Positions 44,223 to 53,901 of a stretch of 64,000 nucleotides of DNA are shown one piece after another. The stretch is from the NCBI GenBank assembly GCA_041394945.1, contig JAWKHH010000004.1, positions 1,116,001 through 1,180,000 of the forward strand, given 5' to 3'. How positions within the stretch are numbered: position 1 is the stretch's first letter; each line of letters begins with the position of its first letter. The position numbers and the translations under genes are program-made. Source of the stretch: Bryobacteraceae bacterium (GTDB lineage: Bacteria; Acidobacteriota; Terriglobia; Bryobacterales; Bryobacteraceae). The notes below the pieces were generated by a model that did no database searches, had not been told where the DNA came from, and saw nothing but the letters and a program-made list of their open reading frames with translations.

Positions 44223-46214
44223 ATGATTGCGAAGAGAATGTTCCTCGCGCTCGCGGTGTGCGGCGCGCTGCAAGCCGCCGTCCAGGATGTTCAGCTCAAC
44301 GAGCGCTTCGATCTGGCCGGCGGAAAGGCGTTCGGTAAGACCGGTCCATATGAGACGTTGACGGGCAAGGTGTACTTCGCCGTGGACCCGAAGGCGGCTG
44401 CCAACGCAATGATCGCGGATATCGAACTGGCGCCTCGCAACGAAGCCGGCCTGGTGGAGTTCGCCGCCGATTTCTACGTCATCAAACCGCGCGACCCGGC
44501 TAGCGGAAATGGCACGATTCTGTACGAAGTGTCCAACCGTGGGAACAAGGGCCTCCTCTCCATGTTCGATCGCGGCGCCAGTGGATCGCTCGACCCACGT
44601 ACCGCGGCCGCGCTCGGCGATAGCTTCCTGCTCGAGCAGGGCTACACGCTCGTCTGGCTCGGCTGGCAATGGGACGTCCCCACAGACCGCGCTGAGAAGC
44701 TTCGCCTCTTTGCTCCCGTGGTGAAGGGCATCAGCGGCAAGGTCCGCTCTGAGATCCTCGTCGACTCGCGAACCACCGAGCATTCGCTGGCCGACCGTAA
44801 TCACATCGCCTATCGCGTGACGGAGCCGGCCACCGCGGCGATGACCGTCCGCGATCGCTGCGACTCCGAGCGTCGTCCGGTTTCGAAGGACGCCTGGAAG
44901 TTCACCGGCGACGGTACGGGAGTGATCATGCCCGCCGGATTCGAGCCCGGCCTGATCTATGAGGTGGTCTATACGACGACCGATCCGGTGGTGATGGGCC
45001 TCGGCCCGGCGGCGGTTCGCGATTTCATTTCTTATCTCAAGTATGGATCGCCAGCGGCTGGAAGAGCGGCACTTGGCGACCAACGCCGCTTTCTGAAACG
45101 TGCCGTGGGCTTCGGCACATCGCAAAGCGGCCGCTTCCTGCGGACGTTTCTCTATTACGGATTCAACGCCGACGAGGCCGGCAAGCAGGTCTTCGATGGA
45201 GTGTGGGCCCACGTGGCCGGCGCCGGGCGGGGAAGCTTCAACCATCGCTTCGCGCAGCCGTCGCGCGACGGCCATCCCCACATGAACTGCCTCTACCCGA
45301 CCGACATCTTTCCGTTTACCGACGAAACCGAGACGGACGACGTCACCGGCTGGTCCGGTTCGATTCTCGCAAAGGCTCGTGAAAAGAACGTGGTGCCGAA
45401 GATCTTCTATACCAACGGTTCATATGAGTATTGGGGCCGTGCGGCGGCGCTGATCCATTCCTCATTGGACGGCCGGAAGGACGTATCGCTCGCCGCCGAT
45501 ACGCGTGCCTACTTCATTGCCGGGACCCAACACGGCGCGGGCTCATTTCCCCCCAACCAGCGGACCACGGCAAATCCGTCCAACGTGAACGACTACCGCT
45601 GGCACATGCGGGCGCTCCTGGTGGCGATGAACGCCTGGGTGTCGGAGGGCAAGGCGCCGCCGGCGTCGCAAATCCCGTTGGCCGGTAGGGATCAGTTGGT
45701 AACCGTCGGTGCGATCAACTGGCCAAAGATCCCCGGAAGCCACCTTCCGGAGCGGCCGCAGCGATCCTGGCGCGCTGACTACGGTCCGGAATTCATGACC
45801 AAGGGCATAGTGACCGAGGATCCACCGAAGCTCGGTAAGCCGTTCGCGGCGGTGGTGCCGCAGGTCGACCGGGATGGAAACGAGACCTCCGGCATCCGTG
45901 CGCCGATGCTCCAGGTTCCGCTCGCCACGCTCACCGGGTGGAATCTCCGCACCAAAGAGGTCGGCGCGGAAAACGAAATCTACAGCATGGTCGGTTCTAC
46001 GTTCCGGTTTCCAAGAACGAAGGCGGAACGGACCCGCACGAAGGACCCGCGCCCCTCGATCGAAGAACGCTACAAGGGCAAAGACGACTATCTGTCGAAA
46101 TACCGCGCCGCCGCCGAGAAACTGGCGGACGACGGATACCTCCTGCGGAGCGACTTGGAGGATGTGGTGAAGGTGGGCGGCGCGTATTGGGATTGGGCGA
46201 CCTCCGCCCAATAG
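44223..46214 (+). CDS. Alpha/beta hydrolase of the Abhydrolase_10 type
   Basis: A 663-residue secreted protein (signal MIAKRMFLALAVCGALQAA). Family text includes 'PYETLTGKVYFAVDPKAAAN', 'ILYEVSNRGNKGLLSMF', the nucleophile elbow GFGTSQSGRFLRTFLYYGF and 'VPKIFYTNGSYEYWGRAAAL'. The C-terminal third contains 'LPERPQRSWRADYGPEFM' and 'IRAPMLQVPLATLTGWNLR', as in proteins annotated alpha/beta hydrolase domain. The substrate is unknown; esterase or lactonase activity is plausible. The Mrp gene follows after 19 bases. Confidence 0.85.
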   Translation: MIAKRMFLALAVCGALQAAVQDVQLNERFDLAGGKAFGKTGPYETLTGKVYFAVDPKAAANAMIADIELAPRNEAGLVEFAADFYVIKPRDPASGNGTILYEVSNRGNKGLLSMFDRGASGSLDPRTAAALGDSFLLEQGYTLVWLGWQWDVPTDRAEKLRLFAPVVKGISGKVRSEILVDSRTTEHSLADRNHIAYRVTEPATAAMTVRDRCDSERRPVSKDAWKFTGDGTGVIMPAGFEPGLIYEVVYTTTDPVVMGLGPAAVRDFISYLKYGSPAAGRAALGDQRRFLKRAVGFGTSQSGRFLRTFLYYGFNADEAGKQVFDGVWAHVAGAGRGSFNHRFAQPSRDGHPHMNCLYPTDIFPFTDETETDDVTGWSGSILAKAREKNVVPKIFYTNGSYEYWGRAAALIHSSLDGRKDVSLAADTRAYFIAGTQHGAGSFPPNQRTTANPSNVNDYRWHMRALLVAMNAWVSEGKAPPASQIPLAGRDQLVTVGAINWPKIPGSHLPERPQRSWRADYGPEFMTKGIVTEDPPKLGKPFAAVVPQVDRDGNETSGIRAPMLQVPLATLTGWNLRTKEVGAENEIYSMVGSTFRFPRTKAERTRTKDPRPSIEERYKGKDDYLSKYRAAAEKLADDGYLLRSDLEDVVKVGGAYWDWATSAQ

Positions 46215-46218
46215 CGGG

Positions 46219-46224
46219 TAGACT
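46219..46224 (+). promoter_or_regulatory. Candidate -10 element before mrp-like gene
   Basis: GGTAGACT ends nine bases before the ATG at 46234 with no Shine-Dalgarno sequence between, matching the pattern before tsaD and the gene at 53902. Confidence 0.4.
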
Positions 46225-46233
46225 GAGTACAGA

Positions 46234-47049
46234 ATGCATCCTAGAGCCGGCGAGCAGCCGCTTGCAGCGCCCATTCCGGGCATCGAAAAGATTATCGCCG
46301 TCGGATCCGGCAAGGGCGGCGTGGGAAAAACGACGGTTTCGGTGAATCTCGCCATCGCCTTGTCGAGGCTGGGCCGCCGAGTCGGCCTCCTCGACGCCGA
46401 CGTGTATGGACCCAACGTGCCGCGCATGCTCGGCATGGAGGGGGCGCCGCATGCCGTGGACAATCGCATTGTGCCGCTCGAGAAGAGCGGGCTCAAAGTG
46501 CTTTCAATGGGGTTCCTCAACCCCGGCGACAAGCCCGTTGTGTGGCGCGGACCGATGCTGCACAGCGTGATGCAGCAGTTCCTACACGGCACCGACTGGG
46601 GTGAGCTCGACTACCTGATCATCGACCTTCCGCCGGGCACTGGCGACGTGGCGTTGTCGCTCGCGCAAACGGCGCCCGTTTCCGGAGCCATTGTGGTGAC
46701 GACGCCGTCCGAGGTGTCGCTCGAGGATGCGCGCAAGGCCGTGAACATGTTCCGTCAGTTCCGCGTGGATGTGCTGGGCGTGGTCGAGAACATGAGCTAT
46801 CTGCTGGCTCCGCAGTCCAAGGAGCGGATCGACGTGTTCGGCTCCGGCGGCGCGGTGCGCCTCGCCGGTGCGATGGGGATCCCGGTGCTCGCGGAACTGG
46901 CGTTGGACCCGGCCGTCCGCTCCGGCGGCGATACCGGCAAGCCAGTTGCGTTCGGCGACGCGCCGGCCTTCGAGGAGTTGGCGCGGACAGTGGACTCACG
47001 GGCGGGGCAGTCCGCCGCCAAAGGCCCGTCGATGGTGGTGGAAGACTAA
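46234..47049 (+). CDS. Mrp/NBP35-family ATPase lacking the CxxC motif
   Basis: A 271-residue cytoplasmic P-loop protein. Walker A is GSGKGGVGKTTVSVNLA with the deviant lysine typical of the family. 'LLDADVYGPNVPRMLG', 'VWRGPMLHSVMQQFL' and 'LIIDLPPGTGDVALSLAQT' fit Mrp/ApbC, which bind and transfer iron-sulfur clusters. In this protein the segment that normally carries the cysteine pair reads ENMSYLLAPQSKERIDVFG, with no cysteine. The N-terminal DUF59 domain is also absent. It may be a non-canonical Mrp that does not bind a cluster at this site. Confidence 0.92.
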   Translation: MHPRAGEQPLAAPIPGIEKIIAVGSGKGGVGKTTVSVNLAIALSRLGRRVGLLDADVYGPNVPRMLGMEGAPHAVDNRIVPLEKSGLKVLSMGFLNPGDKPVVWRGPMLHSVMQQFLHGTDWGELDYLIIDLPPGTGDVALSLAQTAPVSGAIVVTTPSEVSLEDARKAVNMFRQFRVDVLGVVENMSYLLAPQSKERIDVFGSGGAVRLAGAMGIPVLAELALDPAVRSGGDTGKPVAFGDAPAFEELARTVDSRAGQSAAKGPSMVVED

Positions 47050-47168
47050 CTCTAGCTCGGCCAGCACGGCGTTTCGCCGGCGATTCGATGATGTGGAAGT
47101 CGAGATCGATGGCGGTGGCTAGTTGACATAATATACGTTATCGGTAACCGTGGCGACCGGCCGGGGTA

Positions 47169-47198
47169 TTGATTAACGAATGGTAATTCATGTATACT
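47169..47198 (+). promoter_or_regulatory. Sigma70-like promoter of first tandem receptor
   Basis: TTGATT (47169-47174) is separated by 18 bases from TATACT (47193-47198), within an unusually AT-rich stretch of this GC-rich window. AGGGG precedes the ATG at 47233. Confidence 0.55.
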
Positions 47199-47232
47199 CA
47201 TTCAGTCTGGCTCCACCAGCACAGGGGTATCA

Positions 47233-50200
47233 ATGAGTCTTCGATCCGCGATCCTGATCCTGGCCTCCGTTTCGGCCTCTCTCCACGCACAAACCCGCAT
47301 CACCGGCACCGTCACTGACGACTCCGGCGCGGTCGTCGTCGGCGCGGTGGTTACCGCGCGAAACGTGGAAACAGGAATCACCACAAACGCCGACTCCACC
47401 GCCACCGGCGTCTACACCATCTCGTTCCTCAATCCGGGCCGCTACGAGATCCTTTGCGAGATGTCCGGCTTCAAGCGCTTTTCGCGATCCGGCGTAGTCC
47501 TCGAGACCGGCACCACCTCCACCATTGACATCCAGCTCCAGCTTGGCCAGGTCTCGGAGACGGTCAGCGTGGAGGCTTCGGTCCCACTGCTCGAGAGCGA
47601 GTCAAGCTCTGTCGGCCAGTTGATCGAGAACAAGTTCATCCTCAACATGCCGATCCAATCCCGCCGGAGCGCCGCGCTGGTCCGCCTGATGGGCAACATC
47701 AGCTACCGCTCCGAAGACGGCGGCGAGGCGGTACCCAAGTTCTCCATGGCCGGCGGACGCAGCCAGAACCAGATGTGGGCGCTCGACGGCGGCGTCACGC
47801 AAAACATGGCCATCGGCGTGGCGCAGCTTTCGCTCAATCCTCCAAACGAAGCCCTCCAGGAATTCAAGGCGATCTCGAACAACTATGCCGCCGAGCTCGG
47901 CCGCACCGGCGGCGGCTACATCACCATGACCACCAAGAGCGGCACCAACGACTTCCACGGGTCCGCCTACGAGTGGCTCCGCAACGACAAGCTCAACGCG
48001 CGCACCTTCTTCGCGCCCACCAAGGCGCCGCTCCGCTACAACATCTTCGGCGCGTCCATCGGCGGACCGATCAAGAAGAACAAGACGTTCTTTTTTTACA
48101 ATTTCGAAGGCGGGCGCCGGCGCACGGGCGTCACCGTCGCGCGCAACGTTCCCAATCCGGGCGAGGCCAACGGCGACTTCTCGAACCGCGTGGGCTTCTC
48201 GCTGCTCGATCCCGCCACCCGCGTCGGCGCCGGCGCCGCACAGCCGTTTCCGGGCAACATCATTCCGCAAAGCCGGCTGGATCCGATCGGGAAAGCCTTC
48301 GCCGCCTTCTACCCTGCCCCGAACGTCGACGGGTTCAATCCCACCCGCGCCGCCGCGAACAACTTCCGCGCCAACGGCAGCGACAAGCTGACGCAGAACT
48401 ACCACACGGTCCGCATCGACCATGAGATTTCGCCGAAGGACCGCATCTTCGGGCGGCTCTCCTACGTCACCGCACCCGAGGACATCGCCGAGGTGATCGC
48501 CACCCGGGCCGCCGACGATCGCGCCGGCACCCGCACCAATCGCCATGGAAACGTGCTCGTCAGTTGGCAGCGCTCCATCTCGCCAACCGTCATCAACGAA
48601 TTCAAATACATGTACGGCAACCGGATGCACATCAACCGCGGCGCCGGAACCGGATCGGGACTCAACGGCCAGTTGGGGATCGGCGGACCGGTGAATCCGG
48701 ACGCACTGGCCCGCGTCAACGTTACCGGCTACGCCCCCATCGGCCAAGGCAACCACGAGCGCATTCAGCAGCCGATCCTCACCCAACAGTTCACCGACAA
48801 CCTGATCTTCGTCCGCGGCAACCATTCGCTGAAGACCGGGTTCGAGTTCCGCTACTCGCGCAACAAGGACGACTTCAACGGGTCGACGGGCGGCGCGTTC
48901 AGTTTCGGCAACCGCGCCACCGGCGACGGGCTGGCGGAATTGCTGCTTGGTTGGACCAACTCGGCCGCGCTGGTGGACACCGATATCCTCGACACGCGCA
49001 CCGATTACTACGGCGCATACATTCAAGATGACTGGAAAATCACCCCGCGGCTCACGCTGAACCTCGGCCTCCGCTGGGAGCTTGACACACCCCGTTGGGA
49101 GCGCAACAACCGGCAGAGCGGCTTCGATTCGTCAAAGATCAATCCCGTTTCCGGCACGCCCGGCGTCATCACGTTCGCCGGCGTGGACGGCGTCAGCAAG
49201 TATGCCCACCGCTTCGACAAGAACAATTTCGGCCCCCGCTTCGGCTTCGCCTTCCGCGCCACCAACAAACTGGTGCTCCGCGGCGGCTACGGCATCTCCT
49301 ACAACGGCGCCTATCAGGGCGCGGTGCCGAACGCGTTCAACCAGGGCTACTCGATCAACGGATCCTTCGCGTCGCCGAACGGCGGCTTCACGCCCGCCTT
49401 CCTGCTTCGCGACGGCATGCCGGCCATCGCCCGATCCGAGCAGAACTCTTCGTTTGGCGCGGTCCCGGTTGGCGCTCGCGTCACCACGTCGCCGGACTTT
49501 CTGCAGCAGAATCAGTTGAGCGGCTACGCGCAGCAATGGAACTTCACCATCCAGCAGGAGTTGCCGTCGAACGTGCTGTTCGAGGCCGCCTACATCGCCA
49601 ACGTGGGCCACAAACTCGGCGGCCCCGGCGTGAACATCAACCAGATTCCCCTGGTGAACGGGCGCGGTCCCGCGTCGCAAAGCCAGACGCTTCGGCCGTT
49701 CCCGCAGTTCAACGCGGTGAACCAGGTGAGTCCGCCGTGGGGCAACTCGACTTATCATTCGATGAACCTCAAGCTCGAGAAGCGCTACTCGCGCGGGTTG
49801 AGCTTCCTCGGCAATTACACGTGGGCCAAGTTCCTTGACGACGTCGAGAGCGGGAGCGAGTTGGGCGGCGCGACCAACAACGGCTATTCGCACATCCAGG
49901 CGCGCCAGCTCGACAAGGGCCTCTCCGGCAGCGACCTCCGTCACCGCATCGCGTTCAGCTCGCTCTACGATCTCCCCATCGGCAAGGGCCGCCTGTACCC
50001 GATCGACAATCCGGTGCTGAACCACGTCATCGGAGGCTGGACGATCGGCGGAATCGTCGAAGCCCGGTCCGGCGCCCCGTATGGCGTGGTTGAACAGACC
50101 AACCGGCTGAATACCTTCTCGGCGGCTCAGCGCCCCAACCTCCTCCGCGACCCCAATCTCGACGCCGGCCGGTCCCGCGCCGACAAGATCGCCATGTACT

Positions 50201-50490
50201 TCGACACCTCGGCCTTCGAGGCGCCGGGCGCCGGCGTGCTCGGCTCGGCTTCGAAAACGAACGGCCTCGGCCCCGGCTTCTTCGGACTCGATCTCTCGGT
50301 CCAGAAGCTCTTCCAACTCAGCGAGCGCTTCGGCCTTACCTTCCGCACCGACATCGTCAACGCGCCGAACGTTCCGGCCTTCGCCCTGCCCAATCAGAAT
50401 CGCGGCAACGGCGCCTTCGGACGCATCGGCGGCATCGCCACCGGAACCACCGCGCGTGAGATCCAGTTGAGCCTGCGGCTCGCCTGGTAA
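47233..50490 (+). CDS. Oar-like TonB-dependent receptor, tandem copy 1
   Basis: A 1085-residue outer-membrane receptor. After the signal peptide (ILILASVSASLHA) comes a carboxypeptidase-regulatory-like domain ('TRITGTVTDDSGAVVVGAVV', about 21-105), a plug ('ENKFILNMPIQSRRSAALVR', 'ALDGGVTQNMAIGVAQLS') and a barrel ending 'EIQLSLRLAW'. It is a close paralogue of the receptor at 50583, with long identical runs in plug and barrel. It lacks a 16-residue segment present in copy 2 (see the deletion scar at 48918-48925). The ligand is unknown. Confidence 0.93.
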   Translation: MSLRSAILILASVSASLHAQTRITGTVTDDSGAVVVGAVVTARNVETGITTNADSTATGVYTISFLNPGRYEILCEMSGFKRFSRSGVVLETGTTSTIDIQLQLGQVSETVSVEASVPLLESESSSVGQLIENKFILNMPIQSRRSAALVRLMGNISYRSEDGGEAVPKFSMAGGRSQNQMWALDGGVTQNMAIGVAQLSLNPPNEALQEFKAISNNYAAELGRTGGGYITMTTKSGTNDFHGSAYEWLRNDKLNARTFFAPTKAPLRYNIFGASIGGPIKKNKTFFFYNFEGGRRRTGVTVARNVPNPGEANGDFSNRVGFSLLDPATRVGAGAAQPFPGNIIPQSRLDPIGKAFAAFYPAPNVDGFNPTRAAANNFRANGSDKLTQNYHTVRIDHEISPKDRIFGRLSYVTAPEDIAEVIATRAADDRAGTRTNRHGNVLVSWQRSISPTVINEFKYMYGNRMHINRGAGTGSGLNGQLGIGGPVNPDALARVNVTGYAPIGQGNHERIQQPILTQQFTDNLIFVRGNHSLKTGFEFRYSRNKDDFNGSTGGAFSFGNRATGDGLAELLLGWTNSAALVDTDILDTRTDYYGAYIQDDWKITPRLTLNLGLRWELDTPRWERNNRQSGFDSSKINPVSGTPGVITFAGVDGVSKYAHRFDKNNFGPRFGFAFRATNKLVLRGGYGISYNGAYQGAVPNAFNQGYSINGSFASPNGGFTPAFLLRDGMPAIARSEQNSSFGAVPVGARVTTSPDFLQQNQLSGYAQQWNFTIQQELPSNVLFEAAYIANVGHKLGGPGVNINQIPLVNGRGPASQSQTLRPFPQFNAVNQVSPPWGNSTYHSMNLKLEKRYSRGLSFLGNYTWAKFLDDVESGSELGGATNNGYSHIQARQLDKGLSGSDLRHRIAFSSLYDLPIGKGRLYPIDNPVLNHVIGGWTIGGIVEARSGAPYGVVEQTNRLNTFSAAQRPNLLRDPNLDAGRSRADKIAMYFDTSAFEAPGAGVLGSASKTNGLGPGFFGLDLSVQKLFQLSERFGLTFRTDIVNAPNVPAFALPNQNRGNGAFGRIGGIATGTTAREIQLSLRLAW

Positions 50491-50520
50491 AACCTTTCAC
50501 CGATCGGCCCCTGAACGATA

Positions 50521-50526
50521 TATAAT
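50521..50526 (+). promoter_or_regulatory. -10 element of second tandem receptor
   Basis: A perfect TATAAT lies in a short AT-rich run 56 bases before the ATG at 50583; no good -35 is seen. AAAGGGG before the ATG is the ribosome site. Confidence 0.5.
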
Positions 50527-50582
50527 GTGAGCAACGCTTGGCGCTGCCAGGCGATGAGTCTTGCTAAAAGGGGTCGATCCGA

Positions 50583-53500
50583 ATGAAGCTGTCCACGAAG
50601 ACGCTGCTTGTGCTGTTCGCAAGCGCTTTCTCCGTTTTCGCTCAAACCAGGCTGACGGGCACGGTAACCGACGAGTCGGGCGCCGTTGTGATCGGAGCCA
50701 CGGTAACCGCGCGTAACGTCGCCACGGGAATTGTCTCGTCCACACAATCCACCGAAACCGGCGTCTACGCGATTCCATTTCTCAATCCGGGCCAATACGA
50801 AGTCGTGTGCGAGATGCAGGGCTTCAAGAAGTTCTCACGCACCGGCATCGTGCTCGAGACCGGCACCACTTCCTCCATCGATATCAAACTCCAACTGGGC
50901 CAGCTCTCCGAAACGGTGAGCGTCGAAGCGTCCACGCCGCTGCTCGAAAGCGAGTCGAGTTCGGTGGGCCAGTTGATCGAGAACAAGTTCATCCTCAACA
51001 TGCCGATCCAGACCCGCCGTAGCGCGTCGCTCGTCCGGCTGATGGGCAACATCAGCTACCGCTCCGAGGATGGCGGCGAGGCGGTTCCGAAGTTCTCCAT
51101 GGCCGGCGGACGGTCTCAGAACCAGATGTGGGCGCTCGACGGCGGCGTCACGCAGAACATGGCGATCGGCGTCGCCCAGCTTTCCCTCAACCCGCCCAAC
51201 GAAGCGCTTGAGGAGTTCAAGGCGATCTCGAACAACTACTCGGCCGAGCTCGGGCGCACCGGCGGCGGGTATATCACGATGACCACGAAGAGCGGAACGA
51301 ATCAGTTCCACGGGTCGGCGTATGAGTGGCTGCGGAACGACAAGCTCAACGCGCGGACGTTCTTCGCGCCGAGCAAAGCGCCCCTTCGTTACAACATCTT
51401 CGGCGCCTCCATCGGCGGGCCGATCATCAGGAACAAGACCTTCTTCTTTTACAACTTCGAAGGCGGCCGCCGCCGCACCGGCGTAACGGTAACGCGCAAC
51501 GTTCCCAACCCGGGCGAAGCAAACGGCGACTTCTCTCATCGCGCCGGACTCGTCCTCGCCGACCCGGCAACCCGCACCGGCACAGGTCCGGCCACCCCAT
51601 TCCCGAACAACATCATTCCGCAGAGCCGGATCGATCCCATCGGGCGGGCCATCGCCGCGCTTTGGGATCCGGCGAACGTTTCCACGGCCAACGTCACGCG
51701 CGCCGCGGCGAACAACTTCATCGCCAACGGCAGTGACCGGTTGACGCAGAACTATCACACCGTCCGTCTCGATCATCAGTTCTCCCCCATGGACCGTATT
51801 TTTGGCCGGCTTGCCTACGTCACCGCGCCCGAGTACGTCGCGGCGGTGTTCTCGAACCCCGCCGCCGATGACCGCGCCGGCCCGCGCACGAACCGCCACG
51901 GCAACCTGCTCATGAGTTGGCAGCGCTCCATCAAGCCCACCGTCATTAACGAGTTCAAGTACATGTACGGCAACCGGATGCACATCAACCGCGGTGCCGG
52001 CACAGGCTCCGGACTGAACCAGCAGTTGGGCCTCGGCGGCCCCGTGAATCCCGACGCGTTTGCCCGGGTGAACGTCACCGGCTACATCGGTCTTGGCCAG
52101 GGCACCCACGAACGCATTCAGCAGCCGATCCTCACGCAGCAATTCACCGATAACCTCATCATTGCCCGCGGCAACCACTCCATCAAGACCGGTTTCGAAT
52201 TGCGTTACTCGCGCAACAAGGATGATTTCAACGGAACCACCGGCGGCGTGTTCGGTTTCGGCAACCGCGCCACCGGCGCTCCCGTCCGCCTGGCCGACGG
52301 CGCTTTGCTGAACACCGGCACCGGCGATGCGCTGGCGGAGTTGCTCCTGGGTTGGACGACGTCGGCCTCGCTGGTCGACACCGACATCCTCGATACCCGC
52401 ACCGACTACTACGGCGCCTACATCCAGGACGACTGGAAAGTAACCTCGCGCTTCACGCTGAACATCGGTCTGCGCTGGGAGATGGACACGCCGCGATGGG
52501 AACGGAACAACCGCCAGAGCGGCTTCGACGGATCGAAGATCAATCCCGTTTCCGGCACGCCGGGCGTGATCACCTTCGCCGGCCAGGACGGCGTGAGCAA
52601 GTACGCGCACCAGTTCGACAAGAACAACTTCGGCCCGCGCTTCGGGTTCGCCTTCCGCGCCACGAACAAGCTGGTGCTGCGCGGCGGATACGGCATCTCT
52701 TACAACGGCACCTACCAGGGCGCGGTGCCAAACGCCTTCAACCAGAGCTACTCGATCAACGGTTCGTTCTCCTCGCCCAACGGCGGCTTCGCCCCGGCCT
52801 TCATGCTGCGGGACGGCATGCCGGCGATTGCCCGAGCCGACCGCACGCCCGCATTCGGCGCCGTTGCGGTGGGCCGCCCGGTAACCACTTCGCCGGATTT
52901 CATTCAGCAGAACATGGTGAGCGGCTACGCGCAGCAATGGAACTTCACCGTTCAGCAGGAACTGCCGTCGAGTGTTCTGTTCGAGGGCGCCTACATCGCC
53001 AACGTCGGCCACAAGCTGGGCGGACCGGGCGTCAACATCAACCAGATCCCGCTGGTGAACGGCCGCGGCCCGGCCGCCCAGAGCCAGACCGCCCGGCCCT
53101 TCCCGCAGTTCAACAGCGTCTCGATGGTCAGCCCGCCGTGGGGTAACTCCACCTACCACTCGATGAATCTCAAGATGGAAAAGCGCTACTCGCGCGGGCT
53201 GAGTTTCCTCGGCAACTACACCTGGGCGAAGTTCATTGATGACGTGGAGAGCGGCAGCGAACTGGGCGGCGCCACCAACAATGGGTACACCCATATCGAG
53301 GCCCGCCGCCTCAACAAGGGCCTTTCCGGCAGCGATATCCGCCACCGGATCGCGCTCAGTTCGCTTTACGATCTGCCGGTCGGCAAGGGCCGCCAGATCC
53401 CGATCGACAACGCCGTGCTCAATCACGTGATCGGCGGCTGGACGGTCGGCGGGATTCTCGAAGCGCGGTCGGGCGCGCCGTACGGCGTGGTTGAGCAGAC

Positions 53501-53891
53501 CAACCGCCTGAACACGTTCTCGGACTCACAGCGCCCGAATCTGATCCGCGATCCGAATCTCGACGCTGGCCGGTCCCGCGGCGAGAAGGTCGCGCAGTAT
53601 TTCGATACGTCGGCGTTCCAATCGCCCGGCGTGGGCATTCTCGGAACGGCGGGCAAGGTCAACGGCCTCGGACCGGGATTCTTCGGCTTCGACGCCTCCA
53701 TTCAGAAGCTGTTCCAGTTGAACGAACGGTTCGGGCTGACTTTCCGCACCGATATCGTCAACCTGCCCAACGTTCCCGCCTTCGCCCTGCCGAACCAGTC
53801 GAACGGCAACGGCGCGTTCGGCCGCATCGGCGCCATCGCCACAGGCTCCACGGCTCGAGAGATCCAGCTCAGCCTGCGCCTGGCTTGGTAG
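50583..53891 (+). CDS. Oar-like TonB-dependent receptor, tandem copy 2
   Basis: A 1102-residue paralogue of the receptor at 47233 with the same layout: signal peptide (TLLVLFASAFSVFA), carboxypeptidase-regulatory-like domain ('TRLTGTVTDESGAVVIGATV'), plug ('FSMAGGRSQNQMWALDGGVT') and barrel ending 'EIQLSLRLAW'. It carries the extra segment APVRLADGALLNTGTG in the barrel. Its own promoter and ribosome site mean the two copies can be regulated separately. The CRTAC1-type gene starts 10 bases downstream. Confidence 0.93.
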   Translation: MKLSTKTLLVLFASAFSVFAQTRLTGTVTDESGAVVIGATVTARNVATGIVSSTQSTETGVYAIPFLNPGQYEVVCEMQGFKKFSRTGIVLETGTTSSIDIKLQLGQLSETVSVEASTPLLESESSSVGQLIENKFILNMPIQTRRSASLVRLMGNISYRSEDGGEAVPKFSMAGGRSQNQMWALDGGVTQNMAIGVAQLSLNPPNEALEEFKAISNNYSAELGRTGGGYITMTTKSGTNQFHGSAYEWLRNDKLNARTFFAPSKAPLRYNIFGASIGGPIIRNKTFFFYNFEGGRRRTGVTVTRNVPNPGEANGDFSHRAGLVLADPATRTGTGPATPFPNNIIPQSRIDPIGRAIAALWDPANVSTANVTRAAANNFIANGSDRLTQNYHTVRLDHQFSPMDRIFGRLAYVTAPEYVAAVFSNPAADDRAGPRTNRHGNLLMSWQRSIKPTVINEFKYMYGNRMHINRGAGTGSGLNQQLGLGGPVNPDAFARVNVTGYIGLGQGTHERIQQPILTQQFTDNLIIARGNHSIKTGFELRYSRNKDDFNGTTGGVFGFGNRATGAPVRLADGALLNTGTGDALAELLLGWTTSASLVDTDILDTRTDYYGAYIQDDWKVTSRFTLNIGLRWEMDTPRWERNNRQSGFDGSKINPVSGTPGVITFAGQDGVSKYAHQFDKNNFGPRFGFAFRATNKLVLRGGYGISYNGTYQGAVPNAFNQSYSINGSFSSPNGGFAPAFMLRDGMPAIARADRTPAFGAVAVGRPVTTSPDFIQQNMVSGYAQQWNFTVQQELPSSVLFEGAYIANVGHKLGGPGVNINQIPLVNGRGPAAQSQTARPFPQFNSVSMVSPPWGNSTYHSMNLKMEKRYSRGLSFLGNYTWAKFIDDVESGSELGGATNNGYTHIEARRLNKGLSGSDIRHRIALSSLYDLPVGKGRQIPIDNAVLNHVIGGWTVGGILEARSGAPYGVVEQTNRLNTFSDSQRPNLIRDPNLDAGRSRGEKVAQYFDTSAFQSPGVGILGTAGKVNGLGPGFFGFDASIQKLFQLNERFGLTFRTDIVNLPNVPAFALPNQSNGNGAFGRIGAIATGSTAREIQLSLRLAW
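52271..52326 (+). repeat. 48-bp segment between CACCGGCG direct repeats, absent from copy 1
   Basis: CACCGGCG occurs at 52271-52278 and 52319-52326, exactly 48 bases apart. Copy 1 has a single CACCGGCG (48918-48925) at the matching place. The simplest reading is an in-frame slippage deletion in copy 1, although duplication in copy 2 cannot be excluded. Confidence 0.75.
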
Positions 53892-53894
53892 AAT
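53889..53894 (+). promoter_or_regulatory. Candidate -10 element before CRTAC1-like gene
   Basis: GGTAGAAT, straddling the stop of the receptor gene, ends seven bases before the GTG start at 53902, with no Shine-Dalgarno sequence. Confidence 0.4.
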
Positions 53895-53901
53895 TGCCTT
53901 C

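Noticed and set aside
46868..47122. Open frame ending in an acidic DVEVEIDGGG tail past the Mrp stop
   Set aside because: Overlaps Mrp in another frame for most of its length, has no start context and no family resemblance.
47123..47150. TTGACA box in the AT-rich stretch upstream of receptor copy 1
   Set aside because: No acceptable -10 at 16-18 bases; the TTGATT/TATACT pair further downstream fits better.
50835..53426. 863-codon antisense open frame opposite the second receptor
   Set aside because: Explained by GC-biased third positions of the sense gene; a similar shadow lies opposite copy 1; no recognisable domain.
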